A DNA stretch of 64,000 nucleotides from Coralliovum pocilloporae (GTDB lineage Bacteria > Pseudomonadota > Alphaproteobacteria > Rhizobiales > Cohaesibacteraceae): positions 3,383,501 to 3,447,500 of the forward strand of contig NZ_CP132542.1 in the NCBI RefSeq assembly GCF_030845175.1, in the 5' to 3' direction. Below the pieces are notes generated by a model. That model made no database searches and was not told the DNA's origin. It saw only the letters and a program-made list of their open reading frames with translations. The position numbers were made by a program, and so were the translations under genes. Shown here piece after piece: positions 37,792 through 46,198 of this stretch; the stretch's first letter is position 1; every line of letters starts with the position of its first letter.

Positions 37792-39132
37792 ATGGCGCGT
37801 TCGGTTACAAAACTTCCCAAAGACCCTGGGCCTTCCGGATGGAACGCCATTCTGCCAGATTATGAGGCTCCACGCGTTCTCAAGGAGCACCGGACGGCAG
37901 ACTGGCTCATCATTGGTGGCGGTTTTGCAGGCCTGTCAGCAGCACGCCGCCTAACTCAACTGCGTCCTGATGACAATGTTGCACTTGTTGAGGCTGGTCG
38001 CGTCGGCAACGGACCCGCCGGTCGCAATTCCGGCTTCATGATCGATCTGCCGCATGACCTGTCATCTGACAACTATTCCGGCAGTGAGCAGGATCAGGAC
38101 CGCAAGCAGACAGAGATGAACCGCACGGCCATCCAGTTTGCACGTGAAGCAGCCGAGGAATACGGCCTCGGCTCCGATGTCCTTAATCCCTGTGGCAAGA
38201 TCAACGGAGCCGCTACCGAGAAAGGTGTCAGGCATAATCTGGCCTATGCGGAAAAACTGGCCAATGTGGGAGAAGCATCCGAGCTTCTTGATGCCAGAGA
38301 TATGAAGGATCTCACCGGTATCGACTATTATCTAGGTGGCCTCTACACCCCCGGCACTGCCATGCTGCAACCGGCTGCTTATGTAAGGGGACTGGCAACA
38401 GCCCTGCAGCAAAAGATAGATCTCTATGAACAGACCCCGGCGGTTTCCTTCAAGCGGGTTGGCTCGGTCTGGCATGTGGGAACGCCGGAAGGATCAATTG
38501 AAGCCCCTACAGTCATCATGGCGGTCAATGGGCATATCCAGAGCTTTGGCTATTACCCGAAGCAGTTGATGCACGTGTTTACCTATGCCTCCATGACCCG
38601 CGCATTGACTGAAGACGAAATCAACAGGCTCGGCGGCCATCGCCAGTGGCATATCACACCTGCAGACCCCATGGGCGCAACCATTCGCCGGATTTCCGGC
38701 ACTGGCGGAGATCGTATCATTGTCAGAACCCGCTTCACCTATGATCCGTCCATGGAAGTGAGCGATGACCGTCTCACCAGCGTCGGCAAGGCCCAACAGA
38801 AGAGCTTTGACGCCCGATTCCCGATGCTTGCGGGAATGGACATGGACTATGTCTGGGGCGGACGCTTATGTGTGAGCTGGAACGGTGTTCCGGCTTTTGG
38901 CCCGCTCGATGACGGGCTTATCTCTGCCTGCTGTCAGAACGGTCTTGGCGCGGCCAAGGGAACCTTGTCCGGCATGCTCGCCGCAGAATTGGCCACCAAG
39001 TCAAACAATCCGATGATAGCTGAAATGATGGCCCAGCCCGCCCCAAAGAAGCTGCCGCCAGAGCCTCTCACCTGGTTTGGCGCCAACATGACAATGCGCT
39101 GGCGTGAATGGAAGGCAGGCAAAGAGGCCTAG
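37792..39132 (+). CDS. FAD-dependent oxidoreductase, DAO family (PuuB-like)
   Basis: 446-aa flavoprotein. FAD fingerprint ADWLIIGGGFAGLSAARRL, the DAO segment VGNGPAGRNSGFMIDLPHDL, and the C-terminal flavin contact YVWGGRLCVSWNGVPAFGPL with QNGLGAAKGTLSGM. Family members oxidise amines or N-methylated amino acids, including gamma-glutamylputrescine, sarcosine, D-amino acids and N-methylproline. In this operon the likely role is oxidation of a (hydroxy)proline or its N-methyl derivative. A 50-residue N-terminal extension precedes the Rossmann domain, as in PuuB-type enzymes. Confidence 0.9.
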   Translation: MARSVTKLPKDPGPSGWNAILPDYEAPRVLKEHRTADWLIIGGGFAGLSAARRLTQLRPDDNVALVEAGRVGNGPAGRNSGFMIDLPHDLSSDNYSGSEQDQDRKQTEMNRTAIQFAREAAEEYGLGSDVLNPCGKINGAATEKGVRHNLAYAEKLANVGEASELLDARDMKDLTGIDYYLGGLYTPGTAMLQPAAYVRGLATALQQKIDLYEQTPAVSFKRVGSVWHVGTPEGSIEAPTVIMAVNGHIQSFGYYPKQLMHVFTYASMTRALTEDEINRLGGHRQWHITPADPMGATIRRISGTGGDRIIVRTRFTYDPSMEVSDDRLTSVGKAQQKSFDARFPMLAGMDMDYVWGGRLCVSWNGVPAFGPLDDGLISACCQNGLGAAKGTLSGMLAAELATKSNNPMIAEMMAQPAPKKLPPEPLTWFGANMTMRWREWKAGKEA

Positions 39133-39263
39133 GTGTGGTTCCCACGTGGGCGCAACACGCTTTAACCAGCGGGAATTACAGAGCGTGCGGGGCTTTCCTC
39201 TCAAAACCAATCGGTCTATCGTCCGGTCAGAGCGTATCCTGCCTATCAGAACATGAGAATCGC

Positions 39264-40019
39264 ATGCTTCCACGACATCAACACATTCTGGATCTGGCCC
39301 GGGCCGAGGGTCAGGTTCTTGTTGATGCCCTGGCTGAACAGTTCAACGTTTCCCCTCAGACAATCCGCAAGGATCTGAATGAACTCTGCGACAAACAGCT
39401 CCTGTTCAGAACCCATGGCGGGGCCATTCTCTCCTCACACACGGAAAATCTGGAATATGCTCGGCGTGGACAGATTGCAGCGCCTGAGAAACAGGCCATC
39501 GCCCGCATTGTCGCTGACCTGATCCCTCAGCGAGCATCTCTCTTCATCAATATAGGCACAACCACCGAAGCAGTCAGTCAGGCTTTGCTGGAGCATGAAC
39601 GGCTGATGGTCATCACCAACAATATCAATGTGGCCAATATCATGCGTCCGCATGAGCATGTGGAAGTGATGATCGCCTGTGGTCTGGTTCGCGGGTCAGA
39701 TGGTGGCATCGTTGGAGAGGCCGCGGTTGATTTTATCAGGCAGTTCAAAACCGATTATGCCATTATCAGCGCGTCGGCTGTCGATCAGGACGGCACGTTG
39801 ATGGACTACGATTATCGCGAAGTCAAAGTCTCCCAGGCCATCATCCAGAATGCACGCAATGTCATTCTTGTGGCCGATTCAAGCAAGTTCGAGCGTTCCG
39901 CTCCCGTACGGATTTGCGCCCTTGAAGAGATCGACACCTTCGTGACCGGAGATGGGGTACCGAAGGGAATCGAGACGCTGTGCGCCACGCATAACGTGAC
40001 ACTTATCAAGGCCACTTGA
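39264..40019 (+). CDS. DeoR-family transcriptional regulator
   Basis: 251 aa from the ATG at 39264 with GAGAA upstream; the frame is open further back. N-terminal DeoR HTH (MLPRHQHILDLARAEGQVLV and DALAEQFNVSPQTIRKDLNE) and a DeoRC effector domain typical of sugar-phosphate sensing (LFINIGTTTEAVSQALLEHE, DYAIISASAVDQDGTLMDYD, ILVADSSKFERSAPVRIC). GlpR-like. At the end of the right-hand operon after a 131-bp gap, it probably regulates it together with, or instead of, the GlxA-type AraC. Confidence 0.9.
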   Translation: MLPRHQHILDLARAEGQVLVDALAEQFNVSPQTIRKDLNELCDKQLLFRTHGGAILSSHTENLEYARRGQIAAPEKQAIARIVADLIPQRASLFINIGTTTEAVSQALLEHERLMVITNNINVANIMRPHEHVEVMIACGLVRGSDGGIVGEAAVDFIRQFKTDYAIISASAVDQDGTLMDYDYREVKVSQAIIQNARNVILVADSSKFERSAPVRICALEEIDTFVTGDGVPKGIETLCATHNVTLIKAT

Positions 40020-40135
40020 GTCTCCTAATTCCCAAGCCTGCGCTTGACTTTCCATAGTACCGGCGGCAAGACAGGTCGTCTCCGGGGCAGTACCATCCCG
40101 GACCAGTTCATCCTCAGAGAAAAGCCGGATATCTT

Positions 40136-41461
40136 ATGTCAAACTCCGCTCCCCGCGTCTCCTATGTCAGTCTTGGCTGCCCGAAAGCTCTGGTGGACTC
40201 AGAGCGGATCATTACCCACCTGCGGGCAGAAGGGTATGAGATCACCATGGAGCACAAGGGCTCCGATGTGGTGATCGTCAATACCTGCGGATTTCTCGAC
40301 AGCGCTCAAGCCGAGTCTCTCAGTGCTATCGGTGAAGCGTTGAATGAAAACGGCAAGGTGGTTGTAACCGGCTGCATGGGGGCCGAGCCTGAGAAAATTC
40401 TCGCGCCCTACCCCAATGTCCTGTCCGTCTCCGGCCCGCAACAATATGAAACCGTAATCGACGCGGTTCATCGTGCGGTCCCCCCGGCACATGACCGGTT
40501 CACGGATCTGGTCCCGCCGGAAGGCATCAAGCTCACCCCGCGCCATTACGCCTATCTGAAGATTTCGGAAGGCTGTTCCAATCGCTGCACCTTCTGCATC
40601 ATCCCGCAATTGCGCGGGGATCTGGTATCGCGCCCGGCCAATGAAGTGCTGCGGGAAGCAGAGCGACTGGTCAATGCAGGTGTGAAGGAACTGCTGGTCA
40701 TTTCACAGGACACCAGCGCCTACGGGCTCGACATGAAATATGCCGAGAGCCCTTGGAAAGACCGCTCCGTCCGCTCCAAGTTCCTGGATCTCTGCACAGA
40801 ACTGGGCGAACTGGGGGCCTGGGTGCGCCTTCACTATGTTTATCCTTATCCTCATGTGGATGAAGTCATTCCCCTGATGGCCGAGCGCAAGGTTCTGCCC
40901 TATCTGGATATCCCGTTCCAGCATGCATCCCCTGCAGTGCTCAAGAACATGCGCCGCCCGGCCCATCAAATCAAAACTCTCGACCGGATTAACGCATGGC
41001 GTGGCATCTGCCCGGATCTGGCCATTCGCTCCACCTTCATCGTCGGCTTCCCTGGTGAGACCGATGAGGATTTCGAGTTTCTTCTCGACTGGCTGCGGGA
41101 AGCCCGTCTTGAGCGTGTCGGCTGCTTCCAGTACGAGCCGGTGGATGGGGCCAAATCGAATGGCATTGCGGACGAAGTGCCAGACGACGTGAAAGAGGAC
41201 CGCTGGCACCGCTTCATGCAGGTACAGCAGGAAATCAGCGCAGACATCCTGCAGAAGAAGATCGGCCGTGATGTAAAAGCCATCATCGACGAAGTTGATG
41301 AACATGGCCCGGTTGGCCGCACAGAATGGGATGCACCGGAAATTGACGGCATGATCCATCTGTCCGGTGATGAAGCCGTCAAACCCGGCGACATCGTCAC
41401 AGCAACGATCACCCATGCAGATGAGTACGACTTTGTCGGCACCATCAAATCGGTCGACTGA
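40136..41461 (+). CDS. rimO: Ribosomal protein S12 methylthiotransferase RimO
   Basis: 441-aa radical-SAM enzyme that methylthiolates Asp88 of ribosomal protein S12. N-terminal UPF0004 domain with Cys residues of the auxiliary cluster ([43 protein letters not shown]); radical-SAM CxxxCxxC in [21 protein letters not shown]-terminal TRAM domain ([20 protein letters not shown]). The RimO-type sequence CPKALVDSE distinguishes it from MiaB. It stands at the right edge of the accessory island, downstream of DeoR and upstream of cinA. Confidence 0.96.
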   Translation: MSNSAPRVSYVSLGCPKALVDSERIITHLRAEGYEITMEHKGSDVVIVNTCGFLDSAQAESLSAIGEALNENGKVVVTGCMGAEPEKILAPYPNVLSVSGPQQYETVIDAVHRAVPPAHDRFTDLVPPEGIKLTPRHYAYLKISEGCSNRCTFCIIPQLRGDLVSRPANEVLREAERLVNAGVKELLVISQDTSAYGLDMKYAESPWKDRSVRSKFLDLCTELGELGAWVRLHYVYPYPHVDEVIPLMAERKVLPYLDIPFQHASPAVLKNMRRPAHQIKTLDRINAWRGICPDLAIRSTFIVGFPGETDEDFEFLLDWLREARLERVGCFQYEPVDGAKSNGIADEVPDDVKEDRWHRFMQVQQEISADILQKKIGRDVKAIIDEVDEHGPVGRTEWDAPEIDGMIHLSGDEAVKPGDIVTATITHADEYDFVGTIKSVD

Positions 41462-41556
41462 CATCGCGGAGCCCGAGTTGATTTGCCTCATGTGAGAACG
41501 TGTGCAGGCGCGCTACCCTCACAACATCCTGAGACACAGCGGATATGGAGGTCGTG

Positions 41557-42054
41557 ATGGCTGCACAATCGACTGACGGGCTTTTAAGGCAGATTATCGA
41601 GCTGGCGAAAGAGAAAGGCCTGCGCATTGCGACCGCCGAAAGCTGCACAGGTGGCATGATCGCAGCACGGCTGACTGATATCCCCGGCTCATCTTCTGTC
41701 TTTGAGCGAGGCTTCGTCACCTATTCCAATGAAGCCAAGATCGAAATGCTGGGTGTTCGCACCGCTGTTCTGCTGGAACACGGAGCCGTCAGCGCCCCCG
41801 TCTCCAAAGCCATGGCGGAAGGCGCCCTGTCATCCAGCAATGCAGATCTGTCTGTGGCCGTAACAGGTATTGCAGGTCCAGGCGGGGAAACAGACGGGAA
41901 GCCCGTTGGCCTCGTCCATCTTGCAACAGCCAATCGCAACGGACCATTACTACACCGGGAAATGCGCTATGGTGATCTGGGCCGCGCAGGCATCAGAGAG
42001 GCAACCGTTCTGACCGGCCTCGAAATGCTGTTTGAGCAGCTAAAAACAGATTAA
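41557..42054 (+). CDS. Nicotinamide-nucleotide amidohydrolase, PncC/CinA C-terminal type
   Basis: 165 aa from the ATG at 41557, which has GGAGG at a good distance; an upstream ATG at 41545 is worse. Single CinA C-terminal (PncC) domain that deamidates NMN to nicotinic acid mononucleotide. Signature ATAESCTGGMIAARLTDIPG, then VFERGFVTYSNEAKIEML and VAVTGIAGPGGETDGKPVGL. No N-terminal MoCF domain, as usual in alphaproteobacteria. Normally adjacent to ispDF. Confidence 0.94.
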   Translation: MAAQSTDGLLRQIIELAKEKGLRIATAESCTGGMIAARLTDIPGSSSVFERGFVTYSNEAKIEMLGVRTAVLLEHGAVSAPVSKAMAEGALSSSNADLSVAVTGIAGPGGETDGKPVGLVHLATANRNGPLLHREMRYGDLGRAGIREATVLTGLEMLFEQLKTD

Positions 42055-42203
42055 GTTAGTGCATTCAGGCCTCATGCTGCGACTTCGCACGAAACCCAAG
42101 TTGTTCGCACCTATGTGAGATCGGTTGTCTCAACACAAAAGCTGATTGTGCTGCGGAGAATTGAAACATCGATATGACCAACCTATAATTCAGGTGGGAC
42201 TAG

Positions 42204-42830
42204 ATGGCTCCAGGCTTATCCGGAATGAATGAAACTGATGCACAAACTCTGGAATTCTATGACTCTGATGCATCAGCTTATGCAGAACGACAGCCTCACA
42301 AGAAAGATGAGGAAGCGCTCAACCAGTTCATGGAGCACTTGCCAGAAGGAAGTGCTGTTTGCGACCTTGGATGCGGCAACGGATGGGCCTCTGCTAAACT
42401 CATAGAACATGGTTTTCAGGTGACGGCGGTTGACGGATCAGCGGGGCTGGCGTTGGAAGCAAACCGAAATTATGGCGTGTCAGTCAACGTCATGACATTT
42501 GAAGATTTCAAATACCATGCGACGTTCCACGGATTATGGGCATGTTGGTCGTTATATCACTCGCCCCGTGCAAATTTTCCAAAGCTTCTGAAAAGAGTTT
42601 CTGACAGTGTCATTCCAGGCGGAGTATTGTTCATTTCTGTCAAAGGTGGGACAGGTGAGAGTCGGGATTCCTTTGGTCGATTCTATTCCTATTTCGAATG
42701 GAATGAGCTGAAGGATATCATAGAAACTACTGTAGATGGGATAATCATCAACCAAGACAGTTGGTCAGACAAGTGTTTCGAGGGCAAGAATACGCTGCTT
42801 CATCAGGTTCTCATACGAAAGTCAGGTTAG
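42204..42830 (+). CDS. Class I SAM-dependent methyltransferase
   Basis: 208 aa; a start at the Met at 42225 (MNETDAQTLEFYD) is also possible. Motif I VCDLGCGNGWASAKLIEHG binds SAM, followed by acidic VTAVDGSAGLALEAN and a motif-IV-like LWACWSLYHSPRANF. The catalytic specificity is not readable. It is visibly more AT-rich than its neighbours and lies as a single gene between cinA and ratA, so horizontal acquisition is likely. Homologues of similar size act on small molecules or peptides. Confidence 0.85.
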   Translation: MAPGLSGMNETDAQTLEFYDSDASAYAERQPHKKDEEALNQFMEHLPEGSAVCDLGCGNGWASAKLIEHGFQVTAVDGSAGLALEANRNYGVSVNVMTFEDFKYHATFHGLWACWSLYHSPRANFPKLLKRVSDSVIPGGVLFISVKGGTGESRDSFGRFYSYFEWNELKDIIETTVDGIIINQDSWSDKCFEGKNTLLHQVLIRKSG

Positions 42831-42908
42831 CCCACTCGCTGCAACGCACCTGCCTCAGAAATCCCACTGCTTTCGGAGCAAAGCACGGTAATATGAAGAG
42901 CTCCGATA

Positions 42909-43355
42909 TCAGCCGTAAACCAGCCCGGCCCGTTGCTCAAATGCATCGGAGAATTTGCGGAACGCCTTGTCGAACATGGCGCCCATAAGAATACCCAGAG
43001 CTTTGCTGCGAAATTCATAGTCAATGTAGAAATCCACGTGGCAGCCGCCCTCGGTTTCGAGAAAGGTCCAGCGGTTTTCCAGATGTTCAAACGGCCCGTC
43101 CAGATACTCGGCTACGATCAGCTTTTGCGCCGGATCAAGCGTTACTTTTGATGTAAACGTTTCCCGCACCAGCTTGTAAGCCACGGTCATGTTGGCAATC
43201 AGAATTTCCCGTCCATCATCCTGCACCTTGCGGCCGCGTACCTGCAAGCGATCGCACAGTGGTACAAATTCCGGATAGCGTTCGACATCCGCAACCAAAC
43301 GAAACATCTCGTCCGGCGTATGACGCACCAGCTTACGCGACTGAAACTTCGGCAT
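42909..43355 (-). CDS. Type II toxin-antitoxin RatA / coenzyme Q-binding COQ10 START-domain protein
   Basis: 148 aa from the Met at 43355 (MPKFQSRKLVRHTPDEMF); the frame is open to 43424 only as overlap with lipA. A Polyketide_cyc/START fold that binds ubiquinone and supports respiration. Seen: FRLVADVERYPEFVPLCDRL, PAQKLIVAEYLDGPFEHLEN, RWTFLETEGGCHVDFYIDYE and FRSKALGILMGAMFDKAFRK. It follows lipA by 13 bp in the conserved lipA-ratA pair. The RatA-toxin label of E. coli is less apt here. Confidence 0.9.
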   Translation of the reverse strand: MPKFQSRKLVRHTPDEMFRLVADVERYPEFVPLCDRLQVRGRKVQDDGREILIANMTVAYKLVRETFTSKVTLDPAQKLIVAEYLDGPFEHLENRWTFLETEGGCHVDFYIDYEFRSKALGILMGAMFDKAFRKFSDAFEQRAGLVYG

Positions 43356-43368
43356 TGGGCTCTTAACC

Positions 43369-44328
43369 TCAGGAGACCTTCGTGGCTCGCGCGGCCTGAA
43401 GCTTCTTGAAATCATCTCCGGCATGGTGAGATGATCGTGTCAGAGGGCTTGCAGAAACCAGCAGGAAACCCTTTGCATAAGCAATGGTTTCGAGGGATTT
43501 GAATTCTTCCGGCGGCACAAAACGGATAACCGCATGGTGTTTACGGGTCGGCTGCAGATATTGGCCAACCGTAAGGAAATCCACGTTCGCGGTTCTCAGA
43601 TCATCCATCAGCTGAAGAATTTCGTTCCGCTCTTCACCAAGACCGACCATGATGCCCGACTTGGTGAACATATCCGGATCCAGCTCCTTCACCCGCTGCA
43701 ACAGGCGAATGGAATGGAAATAGCGCGCACCAGGGCGCACTGTCAGATAGTTCGATGGAACCGTCTCAAGATTGTGGTTGAAGACATCCGGTTTGGCATC
43801 AACAACGATCTCGAGCGCCCCCTCCTTGCGGAGGAAATCAGGCGTCAGAACTTCAATGGTTGTTTCCGGCGACTTGTTGCGGATGGCACGGATCACATTG
43901 GCAAAATGCGTTGCACCGCCATCATCCAGATCATCACGGTCAACAGACGTGATCACCACATGCTGTAGGCCCATGGACGCGACGGCCTCCGCAATTCCTT
44001 CAGGCTCGTTCTGGTCAACCGGCCCAGGCATACCAGTCCGCACGTTGCAGAAGGCGCAGGCACGGGTGCAGGTATCACCCAGAATCATGAAACTCGCATG
44101 CTTCTTCGACCAGCATTCTCCAATATTCGGACAGCCAGCCTCTTCACATACCGTTACAAGATTGTTGTTGCGAACAATCTTGGTCGTTTCCTTAAACACC
44201 TGAGACCCTGGAGCCTTGACCCTGATCCAGGCCGGTTTACGCTGGATGGGATTGTCAGGCCGGTGAGCCTTTTCCGGATGACGCGGGCGCTTCTGCTCCC
44301 CGGAAACCGTGTCGACAATCGTAACCAT
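43369..44328 (-). CDS. lipA: Lipoyl synthase LipA
   Basis: 319 aa from the Met at 44328 ([12 protein letters not shown]), with GGAG upstream; the frame is open to 44385. Radical-SAM enzyme that inserts two sulfurs into octanoyl-E2 to make lipoyl groups. Auxiliary cluster [13 protein letters not shown], radical-[16 protein letters not shown] and SITR-like C-terminal region ([15 protein letters not shown]). It supplies cofactor for the PDH E2 and E1-linked lipoyl domains encoded nearby. Confidence 0.97.
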   Translation of the reverse strand: MVTIVDTVSGEQKRPRHPEKAHRPDNPIQRKPAWIRVKAPGSQVFKETTKIVRNNNLVTVCEEAGCPNIGECWSKKHASFMILGDTCTRACAFCNVRTGMPGPVDQNEPEGIAEAVASMGLQHVVITSVDRDDLDDGGATHFANVIRAIRNKSPETTIEVLTPDFLRKEGALEIVVDAKPDVFNHNLETVPSNYLTVRPGARYFHSIRLLQRVKELDPDMFTKSGIMVGLGEERNEILQLMDDLRTANVDFLTVGQYLQPTRKHHAVIRFVPPEEFKSLETIAYAKGFLLVSASPLTRSSHHAGDDFKKLQAARATKVS

Positions 44329-44433
44329 CAGGCAAACTCCATCAAGGATCCGCACAGGATATTGCCACGCGCATAAAGGCGGCAAATCCGGCTTTGGTCA
44401 AAGAAAGACAATGCCCGGCACTGCCTTTCACTC

Positions 44434-44673
44434 TTACTTCTTTACGGCGCGATAGACCACAAGGACCAATATTGCACCACCACTGGCAACAATCAGCTGG
44501 TCAATAAATCCACCAACCAGATGAAGGCCCAGCCTGCTGGCGATAAATCCGCCAACAAAAGCCCCCACCAGTCCCACAACCAGGTTGGTGAGAAGTCCGT
44601 GATCCGACTTCGTAACCTTTTCCGCAATGTACCCGGCAAGAATGCCGATCACGATCCAGGCTATGAATCCCAT
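44434..44673 (-). CDS. GlsB/YeaQ/YmgE family stress-associated membrane protein
   Basis: 79-aa protein with three hydrophobic segments. Transglycosylase-associated (PF04226) signature: GFIAWIVIGILAGYIAEKVT, the glycine-rich LVVGLVGAFVGGFIASRLGL and a C-terminal helix ILVLVVYRAVKK. Function is not known; associated with stress and acid tolerance. AGGAG ribosome binding site lies directly downstream of the hairpin at 44686-44716. Confidence 0.88.
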   Translation of the reverse strand: MGFIAWIVIGILAGYIAEKVTKSDHGLLTNLVVGLVGAFVGGFIASRLGLHLVGGFIDQLIVASGGAILVLVVYRAVKK

Positions 44674-44685
44674 AGCGTGTCTCCT

Positions 44686-44716
44686 GTAATTTGTACGTAC
44701 CCCCTGTACAAATTAC
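44686..44716. terminator. Perfect 11-bp inverted repeat between lpd and the YeaQ-like gene
   Basis: GTAATTTGTAC and GTACAAATTAC flank a 9-bp spacer. The right arm contains the lpd stop codon and the left arm leads straight to the ribosome binding site of the YeaQ-like gene. It could stop transcription or act as an operator; no T-run follows. Confidence 0.5.
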
Positions 44717-46107
44717 GTATGTATCACTCTATCATAGGCATCCAAAACACTTTCGTGCATCATTTCAGACAGGGTCGGATGCGGGAACACCGTATGCATC
44801 AGCTCTTCTTCAGTGGTTTCAAGCCCCATGGCCACCACAAACCCCTGTATAAGCTCGGTCACTTCAGCGCCAATCATGTGAGCACCGATCAGCTGCCCGG
44901 TCTTGGCGTTGAACACGGTCTTGATAAGACCTTCCGGCTCTCCAAGGGCAATTGCCTTGCCGTTACCTGAGAACGGGAAGCGACCGACACGAACCTCAAT
45001 GCCGCGTTCCTTCGCAGCCTTTTCCGTCAGACCAACGGACGCGACCTGCGGGTGACAGTAGGTGCAGCCCGGGATCTGTTCCTTGTCCATTGGGTGCGCA
45101 TTGAGCCCCGCAATTTTCTCGATGCAGATGACACCCTCATGCTCGGCCTTGTGAGCCAGCATCGGCGGGCCAGCCACATCACCAATCGCGTAGAGGCCGG
45201 GTACATTGGTCCGACCATAGCCATCTGTGACAATGCAGCCGCGATCGGTTTTCACCCCAAGTGTCTCAAGGCCGATATTCTCGACATTTCCAACCACACC
45301 GACAGCGGAAATAACGCGATCAACGGTGACTTCCGTCACCTTGCCTTTCGCATCTTCAATGCTGGCAGTCACATTGTTCGCGCCTTTTTTCAAAGCCGTT
45401 ACCTTGGATTTGGTCTTGATGGTCAGTCCCAGCTTCTTGAACTGCTTTTCAGCTATCTTGGCAATCTCGGGATCTTCCACCGGCATCACCTGGTCCATAA
45501 CCTCAACCACGGTCACATCCGCTCCAAGCGCATTGTAGAAGCTGGCAAACTCGATACCGATTGCACCGGACCCAACGACCAGGAGAGATTTCGGCATCGC
45601 GTCAGGGACGAGTGCCTCGAAATAGGTCCAGACCAGTTTTCCATCCGGCTCGAGGCCCGGCAATGCACGAGGACGGGCACCTGTCGCAACAATCGTGTGC
45701 TTGGCGGTGTAGTCACCGGCATTCTCTCCGGCAACCTTGATCTTGCCAGGCGCGGTCAAGGTCGCTTCGCCCTTGATCACAGTGACTTTATTTTTCTTCA
45801 GCAGGAAACCGACGCCATTATTCAGGCGCTTGGATACGCCACGGGAGCGCTCTACAACAGCCTTCAGATCAAAACTCACCTTGTCGACAGAGAGGCCATA
45901 ATCACCGGCATGCTGCATATAATGGTAGATCTCTGCAGAACGCAAAAGAGCCTTTGTCGGAATACAACCCCAGTTGAGGCAGATGCCACCAAGCTCATTC
46001 TTCTCGATGATCGCTGTCTTAAAGCCCAGTTGCGCAGAGCGAATGGCCGTCACATAACCGCCCGGTCCCGAACCGATGATGATGACATCAAATGCTGTAT
46101 CCGCCAT
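44713..46107 (-). CDS. lpd: Dihydrolipoyl dehydrogenase (E3)
   Basis: 464 aa from the Met at 46107, since AAGGA is six bases upstream there but adjacent to the alternative ATG at 46113. Flavoprotein that reoxidises dihydrolipoyl groups of the PDH complex using NAD+. FAD motif VIIIGSGPGGYVTAIRSAQL, redox-active Cys pair in GGICLNWGCIPTKALL, NAD motif VVGSGAIGIEFASFY and dimer-interface catalytic His-Glu in FPHPTLSEMMHESV. In related genomes it follows pdhC directly; here an MFS gene in opposite orientation intervenes. Confidence 0.97.
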   Translation of the reverse strand: MADTAFDVIIIGSGPGGYVTAIRSAQLGFKTAIIEKNELGGICLNWGCIPTKALLRSAEIYHYMQHAGDYGLSVDKVSFDLKAVVERSRGVSKRLNNGVGFLLKKNKVTVIKGEATLTAPGKIKVAGENAGDYTAKHTIVATGARPRALPGLEPDGKLVWTYFEALVPDAMPKSLLVVGSGAIGIEFASFYNALGADVTVVEVMDQVMPVEDPEIAKIAEKQFKKLGLTIKTKSKVTALKKGANNVTASIEDAKGKVTEVTVDRVISAVGVVGNVENIGLETLGVKTDRGCIVTDGYGRTNVPGLYAIGDVAGPPMLAHKAEHEGVICIEKIAGLNAHPMDKEQIPGCTYCHPQVASVGLTEKAAKERGIEVRVGRFPFSGNGKAIALGEPEGLIKTVFNAKTGQLIGAHMIGAEVTELIQGFVVAMGLETTEEELMHTVFPHPTLSEMMHESVLDAYDRVIHT

Positions 46108-46198
46108 TTTCATTCCTTTGTCTTGCTAGACCGTGCAGTGCGTGGCAGGTTGCCTCGATCCTTTATGAAGCGCGTGCGCTCCACCCCATTGAAGTTTC

